Below the pieces are notes generated by a model, which worked only from the letters and a program-made list of their open reading frames with translations, did not search any database and was not told the DNA's origin. From assembly GCA_037439425.1 (NCBI GenBank), contig JBBIWA010000008.1, positions 62,001-126,000 on the forward strand: 64,000 bases of DNA, written 5' to 3'. The position numbers and the translations under genes were made by a program. The DNA is from JBBIWA01 sp037439425 (lineage in GTDB: Bacteria > Acidobacteriota > Blastocatellia > RBC074). Positions 17,313 to 25,443 of this stretch are shown here, piece by piece (within the stretch, counting starts at the first letter, position 1; each line of letters opens with the position of its first letter).

Positions 17313-17598
17313 GTAGCAGACAGTGAGGTTAGCTCACCTCAGCGAACAACGAAGGGGCCAGGGCTGAACTGGCACGGGATTCGCCAAACAACTGCTTGGA
17401 AGATGCAAGTGAGAGCTGTTTGGAAGAACGGTCAAATCGGGGCAAGATCGTTCGGTGAACAGCGCGGGGCACTCAGTTGTTTCTTCTGTCTGGCTCATTG
17501 TTCGGATGGGTCACGGGCAATGGGCTATTAGAGGGTACAAGGTTTTCGCATCAACCTCCTTTGTTGTTTGAGAGCAGCCGCCTGGCTGCTCTTTTTTT
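17313..17598 (+). ncRNA. Candidate structured ncRNA between mutL and pta
   Basis: No protein frame of quality is present, but the segment is dense in local stems: GAGGT-TAGCTC-ACCTC (about 17324-17339), CCAAACA with TGTTTGG (about 17384-17422, itself enclosing GCTTG/GCAAG), GAACG with CGTTC (about 17427-17454), and GAGG with CCTCC further on. It ends in a strong intrinsic terminator. A TATGAT at 17301-17306, with a weak -35 (TGGATT, 17 bases upstream), could start a transcript near 17313 of about 285 nt. It does not match the 6S, tmRNA, RNase P or SRP signatures I know. It could also be the structured 3' end of the mutL message. Confidence 0.35.
17571..17598 (+). terminator. Strong intrinsic terminator
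   Basis: AGAGCAGCC (17571-17579), loop of four, GGCTGCTCT (17584-17592) followed by seven T. It ends rightward transcription, either of mutL or of the candidate ncRNA. Confidence 0.9.
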
Positions 17599-17637
17599 AT
17601 CCCTCTTTTCGGCTAGTAGCCTGTCTCCGATTGGCGT

Positions 17638-17711
17638 TTCGGATTTGGGATTTCGGAATTCGGATTTAAATCCGCAATTCGAAATCCGCGATCCGAAATT
17701 CTCAATCCGAT
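17638..17711. repeat. GGATTTC-type heptad palindrome, copy 7, at the pta stop
   Basis: CGGATTT GGGATTT CGGAATT CGGATTT then AAATCCGCAATTCGAAATCCGCGATCCGAAATTCTCAATCCGA. The right end overlaps the pta gene: the pta stop codon (17702-17704) and the preceding Ser-Asp codons lie in the last heptad. Confidence 0.85.
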
Positions 17712-18712
17712 TGCTTCCTTGCCTGCGCTTGCACGGCGGTGATGGCTACCGCGTCCACAATATCCTCCGCTTGACAGCCGCGCGAAAGATCATTGGCCGG
17801 TTTCTCCAGACCCTGCAGAATCGGCCCGATAGCGGTTGCGCCGGCCAATCGTTCGGTCAACTTGTAGGCAATATTGCCAGCGTTGAGATCAGGAAAGATG
17901 AGGACATTGGCGCGGCCAGCCACTGGCGAGCCCTTCGCTTTCGAGCTGGCTATCTGGGGAATCAGCGCCGCATCAGCCTGCAGCTCACCATCAATCTCTA
18001 GCTCCGGCGCGCGCGCGCGCGCGGTGCGGGTTGCTTCGATCACCTTGTCAACCAGTGGATGGTCGGCGCTGCCCTTAGTCGAAAATGAAAGCATGGCCAC
18101 GCGCGGCTCGGCTTCGAGCAAAGTGCGACAGCTTTCCGCTGAAGCAATGGCAATCTCGGCCAATTGAGAAGCCGTCGGGTTAACCACCACCCCGCAATCA
18201 GCGTAGATCATCGCGCCCTCGACGCCGAAGCTTTTGTTGGGCACTACCATGACGAAAAACGACGAGACGAGATTGAACCCTTTGCGCACTCCGAGGGTAA
18301 GCAGGGCGGCACGCACTGTATGAGCCGTGGTATTGGTCGCCCCGGCCACTGAACCATCAGCGCGTCCTGTCTGCACCATCAGATTGCCGAAATAAAGCGG
18401 GTCTTCAAGCTGGCGGCGCGCCTCATCCAGGGTCACTCCTTTCGCGCGGCGCAGTTCATAAAAAATCTGCGCATAACGCTCCAGCTCTGGAGAGCGGAGA
18501 GGATCAATAATGGGAACATTGGTGAGCGAGACCCCAAGCGCCGCCGCCGCGTGGCGGACCTTCTCTTCATTGCCCAGCAACGTCACCCGCGCAATCCGTT
18601 CAGCGGTGATGCGCTCGGCCGCCACAATAGTGCGTTCATCCTCCCCTTCTGGCAAGACGATATGCTGCGGCCAGCTCGCCGCTCGGGTTCTCAGACGTTG
18701 CAGAATCTCCAT
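17702..18712 (-). CDS. pta: Phosphate acetyltransferase
   Basis: Short-form phosphotransacetylase interconverting acetyl-CoA and acetyl phosphate. 336 residues, the size of the single-domain PTA_PTB enzyme. The N-terminus (IVLPEGEDERTIVAAERI) and the segments ADGSVAGATNTTAHTVRAAL, SSFFVMVVPN, YADCGVVVNPTA and the C-terminal FPDLNAGNIAYKLTERLAGA are hallmark blocks. No acetate kinase gene is adjacent. The C-terminal residues (KQSD and stop) coincide with the edge of a heptad palindrome, so the end may be altered. The dedA-like gene lies 24 bases upstream on the same strand, suggesting co-transcription. Confidence 0.94.
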   Translation of the reverse strand: MEILQRLRTRAASWPQHIVLPEGEDERTIVAAERITAERIARVTLLGNEEKVRHAAAALGVSLTNVPIIDPLRSPELERYAQIFYELRRAKGVTLDEARRQLEDPLYFGNLMVQTGRADGSVAGATNTTAHTVRAALLTLGVRKGFNLVSSFFVMVVPNKSFGVEGAMIYADCGVVVNPTASQLAEIAIASAESCRTLLEAEPRVAMLSFSTKGSADHPLVDKVIEATRTARARAPELEIDGELQADAALIPQIASSKAKGSPVAGRANVLIFPDLNAGNIAYKLTERLAGATAIGPILQGLEKPANDLSRGCQAEDIVDAVAITAVQAQARKQSD

Positions 18713-18736
18713 CAGCTCCTCACAGTCACATGATAA

Positions 18737-19369
18737 TTAATCGGCCGAAGCGGAACTGGCAGCGCTCCGCCGTCGCCACAGATACCAGCATAAAAAGAGC
18801 ACCATGGCGATAGCAATGGCGATGGTCACGATCTTGCTATAGAGCACCAGGTAATCAGCGGCGCGCCTCCAGTTCTCAGCAAACACCATGCCCAGATAAA
18901 GAAGCATGATATTCCACACCGCCGCACTCACGGCGCACAGCATCGTGGTGAGAGCCAGATTCAGGCGCGACATCCCGGCGAAGAAGGAGACCACCGCGCG
19001 CGTACCGGCCAGAAACCGATTGGCGACAATCACCCCGTAGCCGAACCGCTGAAACCATTGCTCCACCTGATTGATGGCATTGACTGGTAAGTAGCGACTG
19101 AACCGCCCTTCGACCACGTGGCGCTCAAAATAGCGTCCCACTAGGTACGCCGTCATAAACCCAAGCGTGCCGCCCAGCGTCGCCGCAAGTAGTGCAGGCA
19201 AAAATCCGATCGTTCCAACTCCTACCAGTGTGCCCGCGAAGACCATCAGCACATCACTTGGCGAGGGTGGGAAGATGTTCTCGATGTAAGCAATAAGAAA
19301 AATCAACCCTACCACTCCCAGCGGCGGCAGTTGCTGAAGCAGCGAAATAAGTTGCTCTATCCAGTCCAT
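18737..19369 (-). CDS. DedA-family membrane protein
   Basis: A 210-residue DedA/VTT-domain protein. Hallmarks are the PPSPSDVLMVFAG segment near residue 35, G-x3-G motif in the helix after it, YLVGRYFERHV, and the F-x-R-x3-G-x3-A-x-RF-x-AG-x-R signature (FGYGVIVANRFLAGTRA) with the following FFAGMSRL. Family members are implicated in undecaprenyl-phosphate or phospholipid recycling at the inner membrane. About five hydrophobic segments are visible, the last at 180-198. Likely in an operon with pta downstream and the HD-domain gene upstream (40 bases away; that gap holds an inverted repeat GTGATGAA/TTCATCAC). Confidence 0.9.
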   Translation of the reverse strand: MDWIEQLISLLQQLPPLGVVGLIFLIAYIENIFPPSPSDVLMVFAGTLVGVGTIGFLPALLAATLGGTLGFMTAYLVGRYFERHVVEGRFSRYLPVNAINQVEQWFQRFGYGVIVANRFLAGTRAVVSFFAGMSRLNLALTTMLCAVSAAVWNIMLLYLGMVFAENWRRAADYLVLYSKIVTIAIAIAMVLFLCWYLWRRRSAASSASAD

Positions 19370-19409
19370 ACGAGATTGAGTGATGAATGAAGGATGCTGC
19401 GATGGTTCA

Positions 19410-19976
19410 TCACTTTCTCAGTTGTTCGATCAGGTCGGTAATTAAGTCTTCAACTCCCAGGCTGGCGAAGTCAGCTTCGGAATTCTCCCAGAACTCTCCC
19501 AGACTGCGCGCGCCGCCCTTCTCATATTCGCGTGCTTGAAGCAACAGGTCCAGCTTATCAGCCGCTTTGACGATCCGCGCTTCCAGGCTGGTTCGGTGCT
19601 CGCAAGCGCGCCACAGCTCCAGATAGCTTTCGCCAAGCGAGCCGAGTTTTTCCAGCATCGCCGCAGCCACACGCTCATCTGCTGATCTAAGCGCCGCAGG
19701 CTCAAAGTAACTTTTGATCGTACTGGGCAGGTCTCCCGTGCGCGCTTCGGTCAGGTCGTGAAGCAACGCCATGCGCAACAAGCGCTCAACATCTACCTGC
19801 CAGCCGCCTGCACGCGCGCGGTCAGCCAGCAGCATGGCGATGAAAGCGACGCCAAAAGAATGGGCTGCGACCGATTCGACATCCCGCACCCCGCGCAGCA
19901 ACCACCCCATTCGAGGCACTGCTTTCAGACGCATCAATTCTGTCAATAGTTCGATGATCTCGGAGCTGGTAGCCAC
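19410..19976 (-). CDS. HD-domain nucleotidase, YfbR/HDDC2-like
   Basis: Cytosolic HD-domain phosphohydrolase of the YfbR/HDDC2 type, which in characterised members removes phosphate from 5'-deoxynucleotides. The metal ligands are visible: His in VAAHSFGVA (about residue 34), the HD pair in ALLHDLTEARTGDLP (about residue 73) and the downstream Asp in KAADKLDLLLQA (about residue 138). At 188 residues it is family-sized. The start ATG is preceded by AGGAGGGA. Substrate is inferred from family only. Confidence 0.85.
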   Translation of the reverse strand: MATSSEIIELLTELMRLKAVPRMGWLLRGVRDVESVAAHSFGVAFIAMLLADRARAGGWQVDVERLLRMALLHDLTEARTGDLPSTIKSYFEPAALRSADERVAAAMLEKLGSLGESYLELWRACEHRTSLEARIVKAADKLDLLLQAREYEKGGARSLGEFWENSEADFASLGVEDLITDLIEQLRK

Positions 19977-20168
19977 AAATCCCTCCTGCTATCTTTCTTC
20001 CACGATACAACGCTAGCGGTTTTGTTGAGAGGCGTCAACCGGAAAGGCGCCGGGGTGACTCTCGTCCGGCTCGCTCCGTCCTGACACGTATGCTATATTG
20101 TCTGATCTCAGTTGATTGGGCTGTGATATTTGCCGGGTGCTGATCACACTACTGTGAGACTGGAGTCT

Positions 20169-21221
20169 ATGGGATATCCGGGATCGTTCGACATCGCAGG
20201 CCGCCGGCTTGCACCGCCGCTGGTTCTTTCCCCGATGGCTGGCGTCACCGACTCGCCGTTTCGTCGCCTGGTCAAGAAGTGTGGCGGAGTAGGATTGATT
20301 GTGACCGAGTTCATCAGTGTCGAAGGGCTGACACGCGGCAATCTGCGCTCGCACCAGATGATGCGCTTCAAACCTGAAGAGCGCCCGATTGCGATCCAGC
20401 TCTTCGGCTATGATGAGATGCGCATGCGCTGGGCAGCCGAGATCGCCCAGGAGGCGGGCGCTGACTTTGTAGACATCAACTGCGGTTGCCCGGCGAAGAA
20501 GGTGGTCAAAGGTGGCGGTGGCTCGAATCTACTGCGTGACTTGCCGCAACTGAAAAAGATTCTCACCGAAGTCAAGCGCGCCATTACGATCCCGATGACG
20601 GTCAAGATTCGCGCCGGTTGGGATGAAAAATCGATCAACTGCGTTGAGGTTGCCAAGCTGGTTGAGGACTGCGGCGGCGCGATGGTCACGCTGCACGGGC
20701 GCACCCGGGTGCAGGGCTACAAGGGCTGGGCTAATTGGGACCTGGTGCGCCAGCTCAAAAAGGCCGTCTCAATCCCAGTTTCGGGCAGCGGTGACATTCT
20801 CACGCCCGCTGATGCAATGCGGCGATTTGCAGAGACCGGCTGCGATGCGGTGCATATCGGACGCGCGGCGATTGCTAACCCCTACATCTTCCGCCAGACC
20901 TGGGAAGCGATGAATGGTTGTAAACCTTATCAACCGGCGCCACGAGAACTGCACGCGCTGTTGCTGGAGTATCTGGGAGATTTGCGTGAAGAGATGCCGG
21001 AAAAGGGTGTCATTGGGCGGATGAAGATGCTTTCAGCCCACTTCCTCAAAGGTGTGCCCAGGGGGGCGCATATTCGCTCGGCCGTGCTGCGCTCGGAGAC
21101 GGTGGAGAATATGCTGCCACTGTTTGAGGACTACTTTGCTCTGGCTGAGCAGTATGGCATTGACTTCGAACCTCAGGGCGCACGCGAAGAAGTGGCCGAG
21201 GTGATGGAGTGTGGAGTTTGA
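20169..21221 (+). CDS. dusB: tRNA-dihydrouridine synthase
   Basis: FMN-dependent enzyme reducing uridine to dihydrouridine in the tRNA D-loop. TIM-barrel with N-terminal LSPMAGVTDSPFR, the catalytic-cysteine segment DINCGCPAKKV (about residue 105), TVKIRAGW, LHGRTRVQGYKG, and the phosphate-binding SGSGDI and HIGRAAIANP; the C-terminal helical domain follows. The DusB (NifR3) subgroup is favoured by the CPAKKV motif. The ATG at 20169 (GGAG just upstream) is preferred over the TTG at 20130; this gives 350 residues. A cinA-like gene follows 62 bases downstream. Confidence 0.93.
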   Translation: MGYPGSFDIAGRRLAPPLVLSPMAGVTDSPFRRLVKKCGGVGLIVTEFISVEGLTRGNLRSHQMMRFKPEERPIAIQLFGYDEMRMRWAAEIAQEAGADFVDINCGCPAKKVVKGGGGSNLLRDLPQLKKILTEVKRAITIPMTVKIRAGWDEKSINCVEVAKLVEDCGGAMVTLHGRTRVQGYKGWANWDLVRQLKKAVSIPVSGSGDILTPADAMRRFAETGCDAVHIGRAAIANPYIFRQTWEAMNGCKPYQPAPRELHALLLEYLGDLREEMPEKGVIGRMKMLSAHFLKGVPRGAHIRSAVLRSETVENMLPLFEDYFALAEQYGIDFEPQGAREEVAEVMECGV

Positions 21222-21283
21222 GTTTCGCACCTGGTGTTAGTAGTAAGCGGTCTTCTGGCAAAGAGGATGGGTAAAGACCTGAG

Positions 21284-22024
21284 ATGCTTCACATGAAAGT
21301 GCCAACTGCTGCTGTCTTGATTATCGGCGACGAAATTCTCAGCGGGAAGATCGATGATCAGAATGCTCGTTTTCTGATTGGAGAGCTGCGCGAGCTCGGC
21401 GTCTCATTGCGGCGCATTCTTACTGTCCCTGATGATCTGGAAGAAGTCGCCGCTGCCGTCAAAGAGCTGGCGGCTCGTTTCGATCACGTCTTCACGTCGG
21501 GCGGTGTTGGACCGACCCATGACGACGTCACCATCGCCGGAATTGCCCGCGCTTTTGACAGGCAAGTGGTGCGACATCCAGAGCTGGAGGCCAAAATTCG
21601 CGCCTACTTCGGCCCGGAAGTGGATGAAGCCCGGTTGCGGATGGCTGAAGTGCCTGAAGGAGCGGAATTGATTCAGGTGCCAGATTTGCGCTGGCCGGTG
21701 TTGCTCTGCGGCAATGTTTATGTCCTGCCCGGAGTGCCGGAGCTGTTTCGCCGTAAATTCGCAGCGATCCGGGAACGCTTCCGGGTCGCCCCTTTTCACG
21801 CGCGAGCAGTCTATACCCAACAGGATGAATTTGATATTGCCCATCTGCTCCGCGAACTGGCTGATAGACATCCCCAAGTTTCCATCGGTTCCTATCCCAA
21901 TTTCTCTGCGCCCGACTATCGCGTGAAGGTAACGCTAGAGTCGAAAGATGCTGCCGCCCTGGCAGCCGCCGTGGAATCACTGCTGGCAGTGCTTGACCAG
22001 GGGCGATTGGTGCGTAGCGAATAG
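21284..22024 (+). CDS. CinA/MoaB-like molybdopterin-binding domain protein
   Basis: Single MoCF_biosynth-type domain of 246 residues. The N-terminus AAVLIIGDEILSGKIDDQN and the TSGGVGPTHDDVT loop (about residues 65-80) are the recognised signature. Unlike full CinA it has no C-terminal deamidase domain, resembling the short archaeal/eukaryotic-style proteins related to FAD synthetase partners. In this family the domain binds pterin or nucleotide; some CinA proteins have ADP-ribose or FAD pyrophosphatase activity. Start uncertain: ATG at 21284 or at 21293, neither with a strong Shine-Dalgarno. It converges with the BtpA-family gene (5 bases apart). Confidence 0.85.
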   Translation: MLHMKVPTAAVLIIGDEILSGKIDDQNARFLIGELRELGVSLRRILTVPDDLEEVAAAVKELAARFDHVFTSGGVGPTHDDVTIAGIARAFDRQVVRHPELEAKIRAYFGPEVDEARLRMAEVPEGAELIQVPDLRWPVLLCGNVYVLPGVPELFRRKFAAIRERFRVAPFHARAVYTQQDEFDIAHLLRELADRHPQVSIGSYPNFSAPDYRVKVTLESKDAAALAAAVESLLAVLDQGRLVRSE

Positions 22025-22029
22025 CAATC

Positions 22030-22833
22030 CTAACTGCGCAATTGCCTCACCACTGCCATCATACTTTCCACGCGTCGCGGATCCACCGTGTTGGCCCAGT
22101 GCCCATCCACCTTAAAGTACGAACCCACGATGAAGCCATCAGCCACTGAATAAAAGCTGGCGATGTTACTAGCCTCCACACCTGAACCGAGAATCACAGG
22201 CAGATGGCAACAAGCCTTCGCTTGCTCGAGATCGGTAAGCTGCGGCGGCTTGCCAGTGACGTGGCCGGTGATGATCACGGCGTCGCCCCGCATAAACTCG
22301 ACTGCTTGGGCCATCGCGCCCAGGCTGATATCAGCCGTGATCGCATGGGCCGAATGTTTCTTCTTCACGTCGGCCCACACCTGCACCTGATCCGCGCCGA
22401 TCATTTTGCGGTAGCGCAGCAGTTTCGCCGCGGACGATTCGATCAATCCTTCGTCAGCTACGTGCGCGAAGACGTAACCTTCAGCGCGGATGAAATCGAG
22501 ATGGGCAGCATGAGCTACAGCCATCGCCTCGATGTTGGCTCCGGCGAGAATTTGAATCCCCACGGGCAAATCGCTTTCAGCCTTCACCGCCTGCCCAATC
22601 ACCGCCATCGCTGCGACAATCTCCGGCCCAACTTCACCACGCAGGTACGGCACATCGTGCATGTTTTCGATGATGATCCCATCCACGCCGCCATCTCGAT
22701 AGAGCCTGGCTTCACGCGTGGCCAGCGCAACCAGCTCGGCCATGCTCTGCGCGCTGGCAGGCGTGCCGGGCAGCGCGCCAACGTGGATCATGCCAAGCAC
22801 GGGTTTAGGATGGGGAAATAAAGGGCTCAGCAT
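22030..22833 (-). CDS. BtpA/SgcQ-family TIM-barrel protein
   Basis: Recognised from the conserved opening PVLGMIHVGALPGTP, the DGIIIENMHDVPYL segment (about 55-68), VGIQILAGAN and the end-of-barrel VILGSGVEASNIASFYSVADGFIVGSYFKVDG. BtpA was named for a role in photosystem I accumulation in cyanobacteria; homologues in non-phototrophs (SgcQ) have no proven reaction, though the barrel suggests a phosphosugar or nucleoside substrate. 267 residues, full length. No phototrophy gene is visible in the window. A monocistronic look: the upstream neighbour on this strand is 110 bases away. Confidence 0.88.
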   Translation of the reverse strand: MLSPLFPHPKPVLGMIHVGALPGTPASAQSMAELVALATREARLYRDGGVDGIIIENMHDVPYLRGEVGPEIVAAMAVIGQAVKAESDLPVGIQILAGANIEAMAVAHAAHLDFIRAEGYVFAHVADEGLIESSAAKLLRYRKMIGADQVQVWADVKKKHSAHAITADISLGAMAQAVEFMRGDAVIITGHVTGKPPQLTDLEQAKACCHLPVILGSGVEASNIASFYSVADGFIVGSYFKVDGHWANTVDPRRVESMMAVVRQLRS

Positions 22834-22942
22834 AAGCCTTCTCTGCCTTCCAGTGAGGGCGACTTATGGAGATACGCTCAGTTGATCAGTGTAAGAAGAC
22901 CCTGGATGATCTCTAATTCCGCTGCTCAATCAACCTCCTGCT

Positions 22943-23743
22943 TCAGCGTCCCGTGAAACGCGGCTTGCGCTTCTCCAAAAAAGCCGCCACCCCTTCCTGA
23001 TAATCGGCACTGCCCGCGCAGCGCTGGATAGCTGCCTGGAGGCGAGCTGCGTCTCTTTCTGAACGGGGCAGCAGCGCTTGCTGAAGCTCCAACTTGTGCG
23101 CGGCCAACGTGAGCGGCGCGCCTTCAGCCAGGCGCAAAGCGTATTCAATAGTCGTCTGCTCCAACTCATCAGGCGCGACTACTCGATTGACCAGGCCGAT
23201 GCGCCACGCTTCAGCAGCCTCCAGCGTGCGGCCCGAAAGAAGAATGTCAGCAGCGTGAGTTGGCCCGACCACTTGAACCAAGCGCTCAACGCCGCGCTCC
23301 ATCGGGTAGGCCAGCCCTAAGCGTGAGGCTGGAATAGCAAACCGCGCCTGCTCGCTGGCAAAACGCAGATCACAAATGAGCGCGATCAAAACTCCGCCGC
23401 CATAGCAAAGCCCGTTGATCATGGCAATAACTGGTTGCGGCGCCTCCATCAATGCTTGCAGCGCCTCGCCCGCGAGCTGGTCATATGCGGCAACCATCTC
23501 CGCGTTAGCGCGCAGGGCTCTGAATTCGGTGATGTCCGCGCCGGAGATGAAGGCTTCGTCGCCAGCGCCGCGAATGATGATGACACGCACTTCCAGCTCC
23601 GACTGAAGCGCTCTGGCCGCTGAGGCCAGGCCGCGCCAGACCTCGGCATTCAGCGCATTGTGAGCAGCAGGACGATTGACCACCAGCCAGGCCAGGGGCT
23701 CTTCCCGCCGAACAATAAGAGAGCTAGCCATAGATTCAGACAT
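22943..23743 (-). CDS. Crotonase-superfamily protein (enoyl-CoA hydratase/isomerase-like)
   Basis: Crotonase fold acting on acyl-CoA thioesters. The first oxyanion-hole block (EAFISGADITEF, about 62-73) and the second (MINGLCYGGGVLIALICDLRF, split here as NGLCYGGG and ICDLRF) are intact. The two catalytic glutamates of classical hydratases are not: by alignment, the position after the FAIP proline is Ala rather than Glu, and the later one (in the HAADILLSG helix) is Asp. The protein may therefore be an isomerase, a thioesterase-like or another crotonase branch. 266 residues; a second Met at residue 5 is a possible start. The gene stands alone, not among fatty-acid oxidation genes. Confidence 0.85.
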   Translation of the reverse strand: MSESMASSLIVRREEPLAWLVVNRPAAHNALNAEVWRGLASAARALQSELEVRVIIIRGAGDEAFISGADITEFRALRANAEMVAAYDQLAGEALQALMEAPQPVIAMINGLCYGGGVLIALICDLRFASEQARFAIPASRLGLAYPMERGVERLVQVVGPTHAADILLSGRTLEAAEAWRIGLVNRVVAPDELEQTTIEYALRLAEGAPLTLAAHKLELQQALLPRSERDAARLQAAIQRCAGSADYQEGVAAFLEKRKPRFTGR

Positions 23744-23968
23744 TACTCATGTGGGGCGAAGCAGGCCGCTTCACCCATAACCGCTCTTTGGGAGCCTACC
23801 GGGACAAGGAACCAACTTAACCACCTTAGAGCGCCTGACAAAACCTAACGCCGCAGACTGTTGAGAAGGCAGGGAAATAACAAACCTTCTCCCTCAGACT
23901 CGAAATTCTGTGCTCCCCTGGGCGCTCTCAGCGTGCTTGGCGGTTTGATAAGCATTCTGAGCGCGAGG

Positions 23969-25417
23969 TTACGAAACAGGACTGGTGAGCGTGGCAGCCG
24001 TTTCTCGAATCAGTTTCCAGGCCTGCTCTACATGCCGGCGCTCGGTGTAAGTTCCCCCGATCGCCAGCCGCAGCGTCAATGCTCCATCCAGCTTCGTATG
24101 GGTCAAATAGAGTCTCCCTGACTGATTGAGGCGATCTATCAATTGCTGGTTTATCGCATCCCCACCGATATGTCGAAAGCAGACGAGATTGAGTGGCACA
24201 GGGGCCGCCAGGCAAAAGTTGCCATCAGCCTCAACCCAGGAAGCGAATTCCTGCGCCAGCTTGACCTGCTCTCGGATGTGTTGGCGCAAGCCTTCTACCC
24301 CGTAGTGACGAATGACAAACCAGAGCTTCAATGCCCGGAATCGCCGTCCGAGCGGGATTTGCCAATCACGGTAATCAAAGACGGCGCCGGATTCGGTGGC
24401 CTTGTTCTTGAGATACTCGGGCAACACACCGAGCGTTTTGATGAGCACTGCTCGATCGGCTACAAAAAAGCAATCGCAATCGAAGTTAGTCAGCATCCAC
24501 TTGTGCGGATTGAAGCAGTAGCTATCTGCCAACTCCAGACCTTCCTGGATCCAGCGAAACTCCGGACACAAGGCGGCGGTCCCGGCGAAGGCAGCGTCCA
24601 CGTGTAGCCAGAGCTGCTCTCGCTGACAAATCTCACCCAGCTTGAGCAGCGGGTCTATCGCCGTGGATGAAGTGGTCCCGACCGTGGCCGTGACAAAGAA
24701 AGGCCTCAGCCCTGCAGCGCGATCGCGGGCAATCGCGGACTGGAGCGCCTCGGGGCGCATCGCATACTTATCATCCACCTCGATCAGACGCAAATGATTG
24801 CGCCCGATGCCTGCGATCTTGACAGCTTTCTCAACCGAGGAGTGCGCCTGATTGGAAGTGTAAGCAACCAGTGGCCGATCGATTCCGCGCTCGTTGGTTT
24901 GGAAGTTGGTGGCGCGCTCCCGCGCGCTGAGCAGAGCGCACAAAGTAGCGCTGGAGGCCGTATCCTGAATCACGCCGCCGCCACTGCTGCTAGAGGAGAA
25001 TTTCTCCGGCAGAGCCAGCATCTCGACCAACCAGTCCAGCACGTGTGTCTCCAGCTCGGTGCAAGCGGGGCTGGTGGCCCATAGCATCCCCTGCACGCCG
25101 AGGCCCGACGAGAGCAGGTCGCCGAGAATTGCTGGCGCAGATGTGGAGGCGGGAAAATAGGCGAAGAAATTGGGTGACTGCCAGTGGGTGATTCCTGGCA
25201 AGATAATCTCCTCAAGGTCTCGGAGCATTGCTTCAAACGACTCGCCCCTCTCCGGCGGATGTGGTGGGAGTTTCGCTCTCACCTCTCCCGGCTGCAAGGG
25301 TGATAATACCGGATACTGTTCGAGGTTCTGCAGGTAACGCGCAATCCAATCAATAACCGCGTGGCCCCAGCGTCTGAATTCATCTGGCGTCATGTGATGG
25401 CTTTCGGGATAGGTCAT
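23969..25417 (-). CDS. Group II PLP-dependent amino acid decarboxylase
   Basis: Aromatic-L-amino-acid-decarboxylase-type enzyme (482 residues) converting an amino acid to its amine. The PLP lysine sits in NPHKWML, the PLP-nitrogen Asp in HVDAAFAGTA, and the stacking His in SNQAHSSVEKA. The N-terminal SPNFFAYFPAS segment is typical of the tyrosine/DOPA/tryptophan branch. Substrate cannot be assigned. The gene ends 26 bases ahead of nothing recognisable and begins 26 bases after the end of the gamma-glutamyltransferase gene on the same strand, so the two may be co-transcribed. Confidence 0.92.
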   Translation of the reverse strand: MTYPESHHMTPDEFRRWGHAVIDWIARYLQNLEQYPVLSPLQPGEVRAKLPPHPPERGESFEAMLRDLEEIILPGITHWQSPNFFAYFPASTSAPAILGDLLSSGLGVQGMLWATSPACTELETHVLDWLVEMLALPEKFSSSSSGGGVIQDTASSATLCALLSARERATNFQTNERGIDRPLVAYTSNQAHSSVEKAVKIAGIGRNHLRLIEVDDKYAMRPEALQSAIARDRAAGLRPFFVTATVGTTSSTAIDPLLKLGEICQREQLWLHVDAAFAGTAALCPEFRWIQEGLELADSYCFNPHKWMLTNFDCDCFFVADRAVLIKTLGVLPEYLKNKATESGAVFDYRDWQIPLGRRFRALKLWFVIRHYGVEGLRQHIREQVKLAQEFASWVEADGNFCLAAPVPLNLVCFRHIGGDAINQQLIDRLNQSGRLYLTHTKLDGALTLRLAIGGTYTERRHVEQAWKLIRETAATLTSPVS

Positions 25418-25443
25418 CGGCGACAGTTCCTCCTGGCAGTTGT

